From: DASYXT01 sp035934555
GTDB lineage: Bacteria; Verrucomicrobiota; Verrucomicrobiia; Limisphaerales; UBA8199
NCBI GenBank assembly: GCA_035934555.1
Contig: DASYXT010000127.1
Coordinates: 18,419-82,418, forward strand
Direction: 5' to 3'
Length of the DNA: 64,000 bases
This document shows, piece after piece, positions 51,184 to 59,680 of this stretch. How positions within the stretch are numbered: the stretch's first letter is position 1; each line of letters begins with the position of its first letter. Below the pieces are notes generated by a model. It worked only from the letters and a program-made list of their open reading frames with translations, was not told where the DNA came from and did no database searches. Both the position numbers and the translations under genes were made by a program.

Positions 51184-51843
51184 TCAGTTCCGAGCGGTCG
51201 GCGTCGCCCACCCTTTTCCTTTTCGGGCTTGGCTAAACAAGCTCTGCAGATACAACCGAAACTGTTCCAGGTTGTCGAAGAGCACGCGGTTACTCTCGGA
51301 GGCTTTGGCCAGCATCAGGGAACCTTGGATAATGGAAACATACAGCGTGGCGAGGCTCTTTGGGTCAAACGTTGCGCCAGGAGCATGGAGCGCCTTGGCA
51401 TCGGCCAGGTCTTGCTCAAAATCTTTAGCAATGTCAGCGAACTTGTCCTGGCAAATCGTGCGCAGTGGCGCATGGGTAAGCGAGAGTTCCTGAGCAAACA
51501 TGCCAATCAAACACCCCCTGGTAACGCCCTTGGTTCCGCCAACAGATTGTTTCGCGAATTCCAGCCGTCCAAATACACGGTCCAGGGGGTCGGAAAGACG
51601 GCGGAACGGCGCCTGGGCGAACTCCGCCGCTTTGGTTTCGTGAAAACGCACCAGGGCGGCTGCTGCGAGGTCGTCCTTGCTCTTAAAATAATGGAAGAAC
51701 CCGCCCTTGGTCACCCCTGCTTCAGAGCAGATGTCATCGACCGTGGTGGCATTAAAGCCACGCTGGCGCATGAGGTTCACGCCGGCATCGACCAACTTGC
51801 GTTTAGTCTCGGGCAACCGACCACTTTCAACACGATTTAGCAT
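51184..51843 (-). CDS. TetR/AcrR family regulator of the efflux operon
   Basis: 219 residues. The helix-turn-helix is KLVDAGVNLMRQRGFNATTV then DDICSEAGVTKGGFFHYFKS, a canonical TetR N-terminus with GGFFHYFKSKDDL. The C-terminal domain has a TetR_C-like GCLIGMFAQELS stretch. It is the first gene of the efflux operon and probably represses it and itself through the repeated GACYAGTTGGTATGT sites; one of them abuts its own start codon. Confidence 0.92.
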   Translation of the reverse strand: MLNRVESGRLPETKRKLVDAGVNLMRQRGFNATTVDDICSEAGVTKGGFFHYFKSKDDLAAAALVRFHETKAAEFAQAPFRRLSDPLDRVFGRLEFAKQSVGGTKGVTRGCLIGMFAQELSLTHAPLRTICQDKFADIAKDFEQDLADAKALHAPGATFDPKSLATLYVSIIQGSLMLAKASESNRVLFDNLEQFRLYLQSLFSQARKGKGWATPTARN

Positions 51844-51861
51844 ACAGACTAGTTGGTATGT
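51844..51861. promoter_or_regulatory. Operator-like site abutting tetR start
   Basis: ACAGACTAGTTGGTATGT, the second copy of the shared GACYAGTTGGTATGT sequence, ends the region directly before the tetR ATG at 51843. ACAGACTAGTTGGT is an imperfect palindrome around CTAG. Confidence 0.6.
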
Positions 51862-51881
51862 AACATTGAACCGTCAGCCCG

Positions 51882-52028
51882 TCAACAGTCTTTTTCAAGG
51901 CTCTGGAAGGTCCGGATGACCCAATTCGTCGCTGGACTCGCGGAGGAAGCGGCTTGAGATATCCGGGAATACGCCACCAGGAGCATGGCCAGAGCCAGCC
52001 AGGTTTGCAGAGGGATGTTGATGAACAT
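51882..52028 (-). CDS. Small single-span membrane peptide (possible)
   Basis: 48 residues, MFINIPLQTWLALAMLLVAY followed by SRISQAASSASPATNWVIRT. One hydrophobic helix and a short polar tail. It lies 25 bp after the LURP-one-related gene in the same direction. The ribosome site is weak and no family is recognised, so translation is uncertain. Confidence 0.3.
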   Translation of the reverse strand: MFINIPLQTWLALAMLLVAYSRISQAASSASPATNWVIRTFQSLEKDC

Positions 52029-52053
52029 TTTCTGCACGTGCTCAGCGAATCGA

Positions 52054-52545
52054 TCAGTCTCCTTTGTGATCTGGGTGGCAGACCATATCGATAACCACGG
52101 TGCTGGCCAGAATCAGCACATCGTCCTCGCCTTCGCGGATGTCCACCCCGTAGGTGTCGCTAAATGAAAACCATCGCTTTGATACTTCGGCAACGGTTTC
52201 TCCCGCCCGGTTGAAGGTGTATTCCATGTCCAGGAAGCTCCCCTGCGCCTCCAGGTCATCGGGTCCAGGCACATCCACGGTGAACTTGCAGCGGAACAGG
52301 GTGAATAGGTGCTTTTTAACGACTGCCGCCAGCACGCCGTTCCGGGTGATCTCGTAAGTTGGTCCCCAGGACAACAGTCGCTGACGGATGAAGGCCAATT
52401 CGTTCTTTTGCATGTCCTGGAACGACAGCTTTTCGCCGATGCTAAAGGCTCTGCCATCCACGAAGAAAACCGGTTCGCCTGCTTCGTTTTTGATGGTGAA
52501 GTCGTCGCCCCAGGAAAACAGCTTCTGCTTCATCATGTAACGCAT
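52054..52545 (-). CDS. LURP-one-related / YxjI family protein
   Basis: 163 residues from MRYMMKQKLFSWGDDFTI. The sequence KQKLFSWGDDFTIKNEAGEP, VDGRAFSIGEKLSFQD and TYEITRNGVLAAVVKK matches the tubby-like LURP-one-related fold (scramblase-like, Bacillus YxjI). The bacterial role is unknown; the fold can bind membranes. Not coupled to a recognised partner. Confidence 0.85.
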   Translation of the reverse strand: MRYMMKQKLFSWGDDFTIKNEAGEPVFFVDGRAFSIGEKLSFQDMQKNELAFIRQRLLSWGPTYEITRNGVLAAVVKKHLFTLFRCKFTVDVPGPDDLEAQGSFLDMEYTFNRAGETVAEVSKRWFSFSDTYGVDIREGEDDVLILASTVVIDMVCHPDHKGD

Positions 52546-52659
52546 AATGAAGAATGGCACTCACGGCCAACAGCGCACAAGCTCCGTTCCCAAACGGCTT
52601 GATCGCTCCTGGCCACCTGTTCACTTGCTTTAACGACGGCTGCGGACCATACATCTCCT

Positions 52660-53109
52660 ATGGTCATGGGACCCGATGATCGTTTTGATCTGAATCGTTT
52701 TGTTCAGGCCCAGGAGGAGGTTTATTCACGCGCACTGGCCGAAATAAAGCGGGGACGGAAGCGCAGCCATTGGATGTGGTTCATCTTTCCGCAAATTGAT
52801 GGGCTGGGATACAGCTCCACGGCCAAGTTCTACGCCATCAAGAGCAAAGACGAAGCCAGGGCATACCTCGATCACCCCCTCCTCGGAAAACGCCTGATCG
52901 AATGCGCCGAAGCTTTACTGAAGATCGAAAGCAAATCGGCGGCAGAAATCTTCGGTTACCCGGATGATTTGAAACTGAGATCGAGCATGACGCTTTTCGC
53001 CAATGTCTCGCCGGCTGATTCGGTGTTCTCGCGTGTGCTCGACCGGTATTTTGGAGGTGAACCGGATCAGAGGACGCTTGAGCTTCTGCAGCAGCAGGCC
53101 TCGATTTAG
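52660..53109 (+). CDS. DUF1810 family protein
   Basis: 149 residues. DDRFDLNRFVQAQEEVYSRA, LAEIKRGRKRSHWMWFIFPQ and YAIKSKDEARAYLDHPLLG are the conserved parts of DUF1810, a small cytoplasmic family of unknown biochemical function. The start could equally be the ATG at 52666. It is monocistronic. Confidence 0.88.
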   Translation: MVMGPDDRFDLNRFVQAQEEVYSRALAEIKRGRKRSHWMWFIFPQIDGLGYSSTAKFYAIKSKDEARAYLDHPLLGKRLIECAEALLKIESKSAAEIFGYPDDLKLRSSMTLFANVSPADSVFSRVLDRYFGGEPDQRTLELLQQQASI

Positions 53110-53306
53110 CGCTATCTGGTCTTTGCTGCCCGCCAAGAGGCGCAACTCAGGAATCGTTGCTTCCGTGCAGTTTCGGCTGTCACCCCAAACTGTGAAAATC
53201 CCTTCCTGCATACGCGCTGGCAAGCGCGAGTGCGCCTTGGTTTTCTATCGCCTCATCCCCGGATGGGAGTAATCTCGTCGCCGACACTTTGCGCATGTAG
53301 AATCAC

Positions 53307-56300
53307 ATGAATGGCACCGAAGCGCCCATGAGCTCGCCGCACGAACGCGAACAGGCCCTGTTCATTCTGGCCGCAGCCAAGCCGGTCGCCGAACGCGCCG
53401 CATTCCTCCAACGCGAATGCGGCGAGGACAAAGTCATGCGCGCACGAGTCGAAGCCCTGCTCGCGGCGCAGGAAGGCGCCGAAACGAGCATCGATGCGCC
53501 GTCCGGGCAGGTCAACGCCACAACCAAACTCGAGTCTTGCCGCAATTCGCCGGACGAAGGCGTGGGCAGGAAAATCGGGCGTTACAAGATTCTGGAGAAA
53601 CTCGGCGAGGGCGGTTGTGGCGTGGTGTACATCGCCGAACAAACCGAACCCGTACGCCGCCGCGTTGCGCTGAAGGTCATCAAGCTGGGCATGGATACCA
53701 AACAGGTGGTCGCCCGGTTCGAGGCGGAACGTCAGGCGCTGGCCATGATGGACCATCCCAACATCGCCAAGGTGCTCGACGCCGGAGCCACGGAAACCGG
53801 GCGGCCTTACTTCGTGATGGAGCTGGTGCGCGGCATTCGGATTACAGAATATTGCGACCAACTGCAGGTTACAACCCATCAACGCCTCGAGCTTTTCATT
53901 AATGTCTGTCAGGCCATCCAGCATGCGCACCAAAAGGGCATCATTCACCGCGACATCAAGCCCTCGAACATTCTGGTCACCATCCACGACGGCGTACCCG
54001 TTCCCAAGGTGATTGACTTCGGCATCGCCAAAGCCATCGAAGGCCGCCTGAGCGACAGCACCATTTACACCCAGTTGAACCAGTTTATCGGCACGCCCGC
54101 TTACATGAGCCCGGAGCAGGCGGAAATGAGCGGGCTGGACATCGATACGCGCAGTGACATCTACAGTTTGGGTGTGCTGCTTTACGAACTGCTGGTGGGA
54201 ACCACCCCCATTGACCCGCAGGAGTTGCTGTCCCAGGGGATCGATGCCATACGCAAGACCGTTCGGGAGAAGGAGCCGGCCACACCCAGCGCCAGACTTA
54301 CCAACCTCCCCGCTGCTGAGTTGACGACTACGGCCAAACGCCGCGCCTCGGAGGCCTCTAAACTTATCCGTCAACTCACAGGTGATTTGGATTGGATTGT
54401 GATGAAGTGCCTCGAGAAAGACCGGACCCGCCGCTTTGAAACGGCCAACGGCCTGGCGGCTGACATTCGGCGCTACCTCAACAATGAACCGGTCGTCGCG
54501 CGTCCTCCCAGCACGGCTTACCGTATCCAGAAGGCGTTTCGGCGCAATAAGATCGTCTTTACCGCAGCCGCCCTGGTGGCCACCGCCTTGGTCGTGGGAT
54601 TGGTCGCCAGCGCCCTGGAGGCGGTGCGTGCCAGGCGCGCCGAGCAACTCGCCGAGCAGCGCCGGCTGGACTCGGACAAAGCCCGGGCTGAAGCAGAAGC
54701 GGTTTCAGGGTTCATGACCCAGGTATTCCAGAGTCCTGATCCAGCTCGGGACGGGCGCACCGTTACTGTCGCGGAAACGCTGAATCGGGCTACCCAAAAG
54801 CTGGAGAGTACCCTGACTAACCAACCGGACCGACGGGCCAGGCTGGAAGGGACGCTCGGGGACACTTACCGGGCGTTGGGTCTCTTCCGCGAGGCGATTC
54901 CCTTGGAAGAGAAGGCCCGCGATTACTACCTGGCCACTCAGGGCCTGGAACACCCTGACACCCTGAAAGCGATGCACAACCTGGCGCGTTCTTATGACGA
55001 CGCCGGCCGCCGCGATGAGGCGCTCAAACTCGATGAACAGGTGCTGGCCCTTCGCCGCAAGGTGCTCGGCCCGGAGAACCTTGACACGCTCGCGACGATG
55101 AACAACCTGGCGATTGTCTATTTTGAGTCTGGCCGTGGCGAGGAGGCGCTCAAGCTGCGTGAGCAGGTGTTGGCTCTCTACCTCAAGGTAAATGGTCCGG
55201 AAGATCTTGGCACACTTCGAGCCATGCTCAACCTGGCCGTTTCGCAGAAGGCGATGGGTCGATTCGCTGAGGCAGGCAGGCTCTCCGAACAGGCCCTTGC
55301 ACTTTGCCGCAAGGTGTTCGGCTCCGAACACCCCAGTACGCTCGCCGCCATCGCCAATCTGGGTGACTGCTACGAAAACCTTGGCCGCCGCAACGACGCC
55401 CTCAAGCTGCGCGAGGAGGTCCTGGCCCTTCGGCGCAAAGTGTTCGGCTCCGATCACCCCCAGACGCTTTCCGCGATGAACAACCTGGCGATCTCCTATT
55501 ACCAGGCGGGCCGCGGCAATGACGCCGTCAAGCTCTGGGAGGAGGTGCTGCAGCTTCGCCGCAACGTGCTCGGCCCCGAACACCCCGATACCCTCCTGGC
55601 CATGAACAATCTGGCTTACGCCTACGACGCCCTTGGCCGTCGAGACGAGGCGTTCAAGATGAACCAGGAGGCGATGGCGCTCTGCTCCAGGATCCTCGGC
55701 CCGGAGCACCCCTACACTCTCAATGCCTTAAACGACCTGGCAACCTCTTACGATGAAGTTGGACGCAAGGATGAGGCACTCAAGCTGCGCGAGCAGGCGG
55801 TGGCGCTGCGGCGCAAAGCCATCGGCCCGCAAGACCCCGACACCCTCAATGCCATGGTCGATCTCGCCAGTTCGTACCAGGAAGCCGGCCGCGCCGACGA
55901 GGCGCTAAAGTTGCAAGAGGAGGTCTTGGCTCTTCGGCGTAAAGTTCTCGGTCTCGAGCACCCCGATACGGTCGCCGCCATCAATGCCCTGGCTCGTTCC
56001 TATCTTGCGGCGGGTCAGTCCGACCAGGCGTTGTCCTTACTCACCACCGCCGCCGGAACATCGGGCCATAGCCTTGCTGACCTCCAACTCGCCGCCTGCC
56101 AGGCCTGGTTCGGCAAGGACGCAGATTACACCGCCACATGCCGCCGCTTTCTCCAATGGGCCAAAGACAGCACCAAACCCAACGACGCCGCACGCGCCAG
56201 TGAGAGCGCCAGCATATTCCCGCAAGCCGACCCCCAAATGCGCGATGCCGCCCTGGCTCTCGCCCAGCGTGCCGTGGACTTGGGCGCACGCAACAACACT

Positions 56301-56657
56301 CCCCTGCTCCCACAATTTCAAATGACCCTCGGCATGGCCGAATACCGCGCCGGCCATTATCCGGAGGCTGACAAAGCACTCGGCGCAGTGGCGGCAACGG
56401 CCTCCTCGCGCGACAAGGACACGAGCGCAAGAATCGAAGGCGTCGCCGGCTTTTACCGCGCTATGAGCCTTTTTCGACAAGGCCGCGAAGCAGACGCCCA
56501 GGCCCTGTTCGCCGCCGCCGAAGCCACAATGAAACCGTTGCCCGCCGACGAGCGAAAACCAACCCTCAGCGAGGCCGACCAGGACAACTTCATCCTCTGG
56601 CTGGCCTACAAGGAAGCCCGCGCCCTGCGCAATCCCGCAAAGACCCAGACCCCTTGA
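53307..56657 (+). CDS. Membrane Ser/Thr protein kinase with kinesin-light-chain TPRs
   Basis: 1116 residues. A 90-residue helical N-terminus precedes a Hanks-type kinase: P-loop KLGEGGCGVVY near 98-108, Lys in VALKVIK (123), HRDIKPSN with catalytic D216, DFG at 237-239 and SPE at 268-270, so it should be active. A single span lies at about 416-437. Beyond it, from about 500 to 930, some nine 42-residue TPRs of the kinesin-light-chain type repeat a pattern like GRRDEALKLxEQVLALRRKV followed by LGPEHPDTL. A C-terminal helical region ends the protein. The TPRs, outside the cytoplasmic membrane by topology, would sense or bind a partner. This architecture is common in Verrucomicrobiota and Planctomycetota. 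Confidence 0.93.
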   Translation: MNGTEAPMSSPHEREQALFILAAAKPVAERAAFLQRECGEDKVMRARVEALLAAQEGAETSIDAPSGQVNATTKLESCRNSPDEGVGRKIGRYKILEKLGEGGCGVVYIAEQTEPVRRRVALKVIKLGMDTKQVVARFEAERQALAMMDHPNIAKVLDAGATETGRPYFVMELVRGIRITEYCDQLQVTTHQRLELFINVCQAIQHAHQKGIIHRDIKPSNILVTIHDGVPVPKVIDFGIAKAIEGRLSDSTIYTQLNQFIGTPAYMSPEQAEMSGLDIDTRSDIYSLGVLLYELLVGTTPIDPQELLSQGIDAIRKTVREKEPATPSARLTNLPAAELTTTAKRRASEASKLIRQLTGDLDWIVMKCLEKDRTRRFETANGLAADIRRYLNNEPVVARPPSTAYRIQKAFRRNKIVFTAAALVATALVVGLVASALEAVRARRAEQLAEQRRLDSDKARAEAEAVSGFMTQVFQSPDPARDGRTVTVAETLNRATQKLESTLTNQPDRRARLEGTLGDTYRALGLFREAIPLEEKARDYYLATQGLEHPDTLKAMHNLARSYDDAGRRDEALKLDEQVLALRRKVLGPENLDTLATMNNLAIVYFESGRGEEALKLREQVLALYLKVNGPEDLGTLRAMLNLAVSQKAMGRFAEAGRLSEQALALCRKVFGSEHPSTLAAIANLGDCYENLGRRNDALKLREEVLALRRKVFGSDHPQTLSAMNNLAISYYQAGRGNDAVKLWEEVLQLRRNVLGPEHPDTLLAMNNLAYAYDALGRRDEAFKMNQEAMALCSRILGPEHPYTLNALNDLATSYDEVGRKDEALKLREQAVALRRKAIGPQDPDTLNAMVDLASSYQEAGRADEALKLQEEVLALRRKVLGLEHPDTVAAINALARSYLAAGQSDQALSLLTTAAGTSGHSLADLQLAACQAWFGKDADYTATCRRFLQWAKDSTKPNDAARASESASIFPQADPQMRDAALALAQRAVDLGARNNTPLLPQFQMTLGMAEYRAGHYPEADKALGAVAATASSRDKDTSARIEGVAGFYRAMSLFRQGREADAQALFAAAEATMKPLPADERKPTLSEADQDNFILWLAYKEARALRNPAKTQTP

Positions 56658-56816
56658 ACTGCACTCTTCCCCAGTACCGGTACGCTTCTCCTCTATCCGT
56701 GTCCCCTCCCTACCGCCAGCTTTCCCTCCCATTAGCGTTTCATTAGTAGGGGCTGCGGTTGCGTCGATTTGGTAAGCTTGCGATAAAGGAAGCTCGGCGC
56801 GGCACAGATCCCGCCC

Positions 56817-57287
56817 TCACTGGTCAGGCTGGCAGCCCGCCTCCAGGTAGCGGCTGACGCGCTTCTTCATCCGCAGCACATTGCGGCCGGCGACCCGCTC
56901 ATATGCCAAATCATCCATATATTGACGCATCAGATGCACACCCAGCCCGCCAATGGGCCGCTGTTCCAAAGGCAACGAAAGGTCCGCCGGTGGCCGTTCG
57001 AGAGGATTAAACGCTTCTCCATCGTCACTCACCTCCACCAACAGCCAGCCCTCTTTCACCTGCAAGCGCACGAGGATTTCGTGCCGGCCAGCGCCGGTAT
57101 AGCCGTAGCTCATCACATTGGTGAGATGTTCTTCCAGGGCCAGGTCAGCGGCTTGCAGCACAGCCGCGGGAAGGCGCTGCTCATGAGCAAACGTTTCCAG
57201 GAGCGCCGCGAGCCGTTGCCGCTCCTTCGGCTGATTCGTGAGCAGGACTTCCACCACAGGCGGGGCCTCAGCGGATGTGCGGCTCAA
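56817..57287 (-). CDS. RsbW-like HATPase anti-sigma/serine kinase
   Basis: 156 residues. GHKL ATPase motifs: N-box DLALEEHLTNVMSYGY, G1 VSDDGEAFNP and G2 PIGGLGVHLMRQYMDDLAYE. This is the HATPase_c_2 family of RsbW/SpoIIAB-type kinases, which phosphorylate a STAS partner. The partner gene overlaps it by four bases upstream. No cognate sigma factor or PP2C phosphatase is adjacent. Confidence 0.9.
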   Translation of the reverse strand: MSRTSAEAPPVVEVLLTNQPKERQRLAALLETFAHEQRLPAAVLQAADLALEEHLTNVMSYGYTGAGRHEILVRLQVKEGWLLVEVSDDGEAFNPLERPPADLSLPLEQRPIGGLGVHLMRQYMDDLAYERVAGRNVLRMKKRVSRYLEAGCQPDQ

Positions 57288-57589
57288 ACTTTCTCGACCA
57301 GCATTTCGCGGAAGCCGCAGGTGGTCAACACCGAGTCCACCTCGGCCGAAGGGCGGGTCGCCTGCAGCAGCCGCTGGCTATTCTTCATCTGGCGCCAGTA
57401 TTGCAGCAACACCCGCAAGCCGGCCGAACAGAGGAACGTCGCCTCGCTGAGATTGACGTAAATCGCGGTCGCCCCGGCCCGTATGGCGCCGAGAATCTCT
57501 TCCTCGAGCCGGTTGGCGCCGAGCCCATCGACGCGGCCGGAAACGAGCAGTTCGTACGACGTGCCGGTAACAGCTTTTCGGATGTCCAT
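57284..57589 (-). CDS. STAS-domain anti-anti-sigma factor
   Basis: 101 residues from MDIRKAVTGTSYELLVSGRV; a longer frame from 57637 exists. The STAS core AIYVNLSEATFLCSAGLRVL contains the conserved phosphorylatable Ser of SpoIIAA/RsbV proteins (in CSAG). It overlaps the RsbW-like gene (ATGA) and forms with it a partner-switching pair. Confidence 0.9.
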   Translation of the reverse strand: MDIRKAVTGTSYELLVSGRVDGLGANRLEEEILGAIRAGATAIYVNLSEATFLCSAGLRVLLQYWRQMKNSQRLLQATRPSAEVDSVLTTCGFREMLVEKV

Positions 57590-57651
57590 AAGTTTAGGGC
57601 TTTGCTTGATCAGTATTCCGTTTGGCGAAGAAAGCAAGCTTGGGATTTGAG

Positions 57652-58554
57652 CTATTCCTGCACGACCTTCAGGCCCTGCTTGCGCAGCAGGTCCACCAAC
57701 CCGCCCTCACCCACCAGGTGACCGGCGCCGACAATCACGATTGCCGGCTGCTCGCCATTGGCCAACTCCCCAATCCGGGGCGCCCAGCGCGCCGTGCGGT
57801 CGGTCACCATTCGTTTGAAGATCGCCGGCGCTTCTTGCCGCGCTTCGTTCAAGAGTTTTTCCAAGCGCGGCGCGTCGCCGGTCTGCCACGCGGCGAGCAT
57901 GTCCAGGAGGCTCTGCCTGGTTTTATCGATATCCTCGAGCGTGGACTTTACGACCAACTCGCCTTCTTCTTGAGACAGGCTGGTGACCAGGTCCACCTGG
58001 AAATCAACGGTCTCGAGCGGGACGATTTTCTTACCCGCCTGGCGCGCCAGTTTGAAAAAGTGCTGGTCCACGCCGAAATCGGGGTCGAGGCCGAGCTTTT
58101 GCATTTCGAGCACTTCGAGGGTCATCACCGCCATGAAGGGCTTGAGGCCACTCAACATCGCCAGCGGCAGGCCGGCATCGGTCGCGTGCTTCTCCAACTC
58201 GTGATAGGTGTTGGTCGTCAAGACTTGCTGGAGCGTGACGCCTTCCGGCAAGCGCGCCTTCGTCAGCATCTTCATTTGTGTGTCCGGCTGCTGCATTTCA
58301 TCGATGTCGGCCTCGAAAACCGCGGTGGTCGCGTTGCTGAACGCCGACTCGATGACTGGCGCCAAGGGATAGTTGGAAGGCTTGAGCACGTGAATCGAGC
58401 CGAGCAGGTACACCGTCGTGTGCGGCCCTGCTACCTTCCAGAGTGTGTGATGGGTGGTGTTGGTCGCTGTGGGCTCGGGCGCGGCAAAAACGCCGAGGGA
58501 CAGAAAAGCTGAGAGGAGCAGTAGTCCGGGGGGGAGCTTGCGTTCTGGTCTCAT
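57652..58554 (-). CDS. TraB/GumN family protein
   Basis: 300 residues with a signal peptide (PPGLLLLSAFLSLGVFAAP). YLLGSIHVLKPSNYPL near the start, VFEADIDEM, and AIVIVGAGHLVGEGGLVDLL near the end are the conserved motifs of the TraB/PrgY/GumN (Tiki-like) family, proposed metal-dependent peptidases. A secreted or periplasmic location is expected; the substrate is unknown. Confidence 0.92.
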   Translation of the reverse strand: MRPERKLPPGLLLLSAFLSLGVFAAPEPTATNTTHHTLWKVAGPHTTVYLLGSIHVLKPSNYPLAPVIESAFSNATTAVFEADIDEMQQPDTQMKMLTKARLPEGVTLQQVLTTNTYHELEKHATDAGLPLAMLSGLKPFMAVMTLEVLEMQKLGLDPDFGVDQHFFKLARQAGKKIVPLETVDFQVDLVTSLSQEEGELVVKSTLEDIDKTRQSLLDMLAAWQTGDAPRLEKLLNEARQEAPAIFKRMVTDRTARWAPRIGELANGEQPAIVIVGAGHLVGEGGLVDLLRKQGLKVVQE

Positions 58555-58560
58555 CTACCG

Positions 58561-58920
58561 ATGGTAAGACAGAGCCGCGCGATGCGAAAGGGCAAAGGCA
58601 GACGTTTACAGGCCATAACCATGGCAGGGTTGTGCACGAATGCCGAAGGCATCCTGCGACGGGTGGCCAAAGGCGAGCAGTTCATTCCGTCCCACCGCGG
58701 CCGGCCGGCGGCACGCCTAGAGCCAATTCCTCAGCCTGCCGACACGGTGAACGAGAACGATCCGTTTCACTATTGGCCGCCGACCAGGCGGGCTTTGCTG
58801 CGTTATTACGGTCGTAACCCCAACCCCCAAATCGAATACCCCCGCCCACTTCACCGTCTGCTGGTTAAACGGACTTGTTCCGCCCCGCAGGTTCGGGTAA
58901 TCATTAAGAACGTTTTTGAA
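58561..58920 (+). pseudogene. Phd/YefM-like antitoxin remnant
   Basis: Residues about 20-60 of this frame, TNAEGILRRVAKGEQFIPSH then RGRPAARLEPIPQ, resemble the DNA-binding half of Phd/YefM antitoxins. The usual stop after 70-90 residues is missing and the frame runs on into the next gene, and no toxin gene follows. It is read as an orphan or decayed antitoxin. Divergent from the GumN gene, with only six bases between. Confidence 0.4.
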
Positions 58921-58921
58921 C

Positions 58922-59623
58922 ATGAATACTTCGCTCAAACTGTCGCTGCGTCGATTGACCTTGCCGCTTTACCTTTCACTCGCCACCGGGTTGCTGCTCT
59001 CCGCTCGCGCTGCGGATTCCGAAGTGCCCTTGAACATCAAGCTGCCCGCACCGGCTTTCAAAGGCACACCCAAAGAAATCAAGCTCAGCCCTTATGTCGA
59101 GCCGCTGTCGGACAAGCCACGCCCGCTGATGATGGTGCCCGCCGGCTTGACCAACCTCGCAACTAACAAGACCACCAAACTCAGTTCGAGTGACAAGAAC
59201 GCCACCGCCGATACTCTCGCCAAAATCGTCGATGGCGATAAAGAAGCCTCCGATGAAAGCATCATTTACCTGCGCAAAGGCGTGCAGTGGGTGCAGATGG
59301 ACTTCGGCAGTCCGCAGCAGATTTACGCGATTGTGATTTGGCACGCGCACAATTCGGCTAAAGTGTACCATGGGGTGGTTGTGCAGGCCTCCGACGACCC
59401 GGATTTCATCAACAATGTCCATACCATTTTCAATAACGACCAGGAGAACAAAGACGGCCTGGGCGTTGGGACCGACCGCGAGTATTTCGAGACCAACGAA
59501 GGGAAGCTGATCGATACGAAGGGGATCAAAGCCCGGTACCTGCGGTTTTATTCCAAAGGCAGCACCGAGAGCGCGTTGAACGAATACACCGAGATCGAGG
59601 TGTATGGCCGTCCCGCGATGTAA
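58922..59623 (+). CDS. Secreted discoidin-like (F5/8 type C) protein
   Basis: 233 residues from the ATG at 58922, with signal peptide LTLPLYLSLATGLLLSARAA. The mature part has LTNLATNKTTKLSSSDKNAT, IVDGDKEASDES, VQWVQMDFGSPQQIYAIVIW and ARYLRFYSKG, the layout of a galactose-binding/discoidin domain. It probably binds carbohydrate at the surface or periplasm. No catalytic module is attached. Confidence 0.8.
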   Translation: MNTSLKLSLRRLTLPLYLSLATGLLLSARAADSEVPLNIKLPAPAFKGTPKEIKLSPYVEPLSDKPRPLMMVPAGLTNLATNKTTKLSSSDKNATADTLAKIVDGDKEASDESIIYLRKGVQWVQMDFGSPQQIYAIVIWHAHNSAKVYHGVVVQASDDPDFINNVHTIFNNDQENKDGLGVGTDREYFETNEGKLIDTKGIKARYLRFYSKGSTESALNEYTEIEVYGRPAM

Positions 59624-59680
59624 GCGCCTCGCCCGGTCTTCTGCTATGAGGTTCTGAGCCGGCAAGGGGAAGGATGCAGC

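Noticed and set aside
53253..54647. 464-codon open frame antisense to the kinase gene
   Set aside because: It mirrors the codon structure of the opposite strand, has no recognisable domain, and the kinase motifs on the plus strand are unambiguous.
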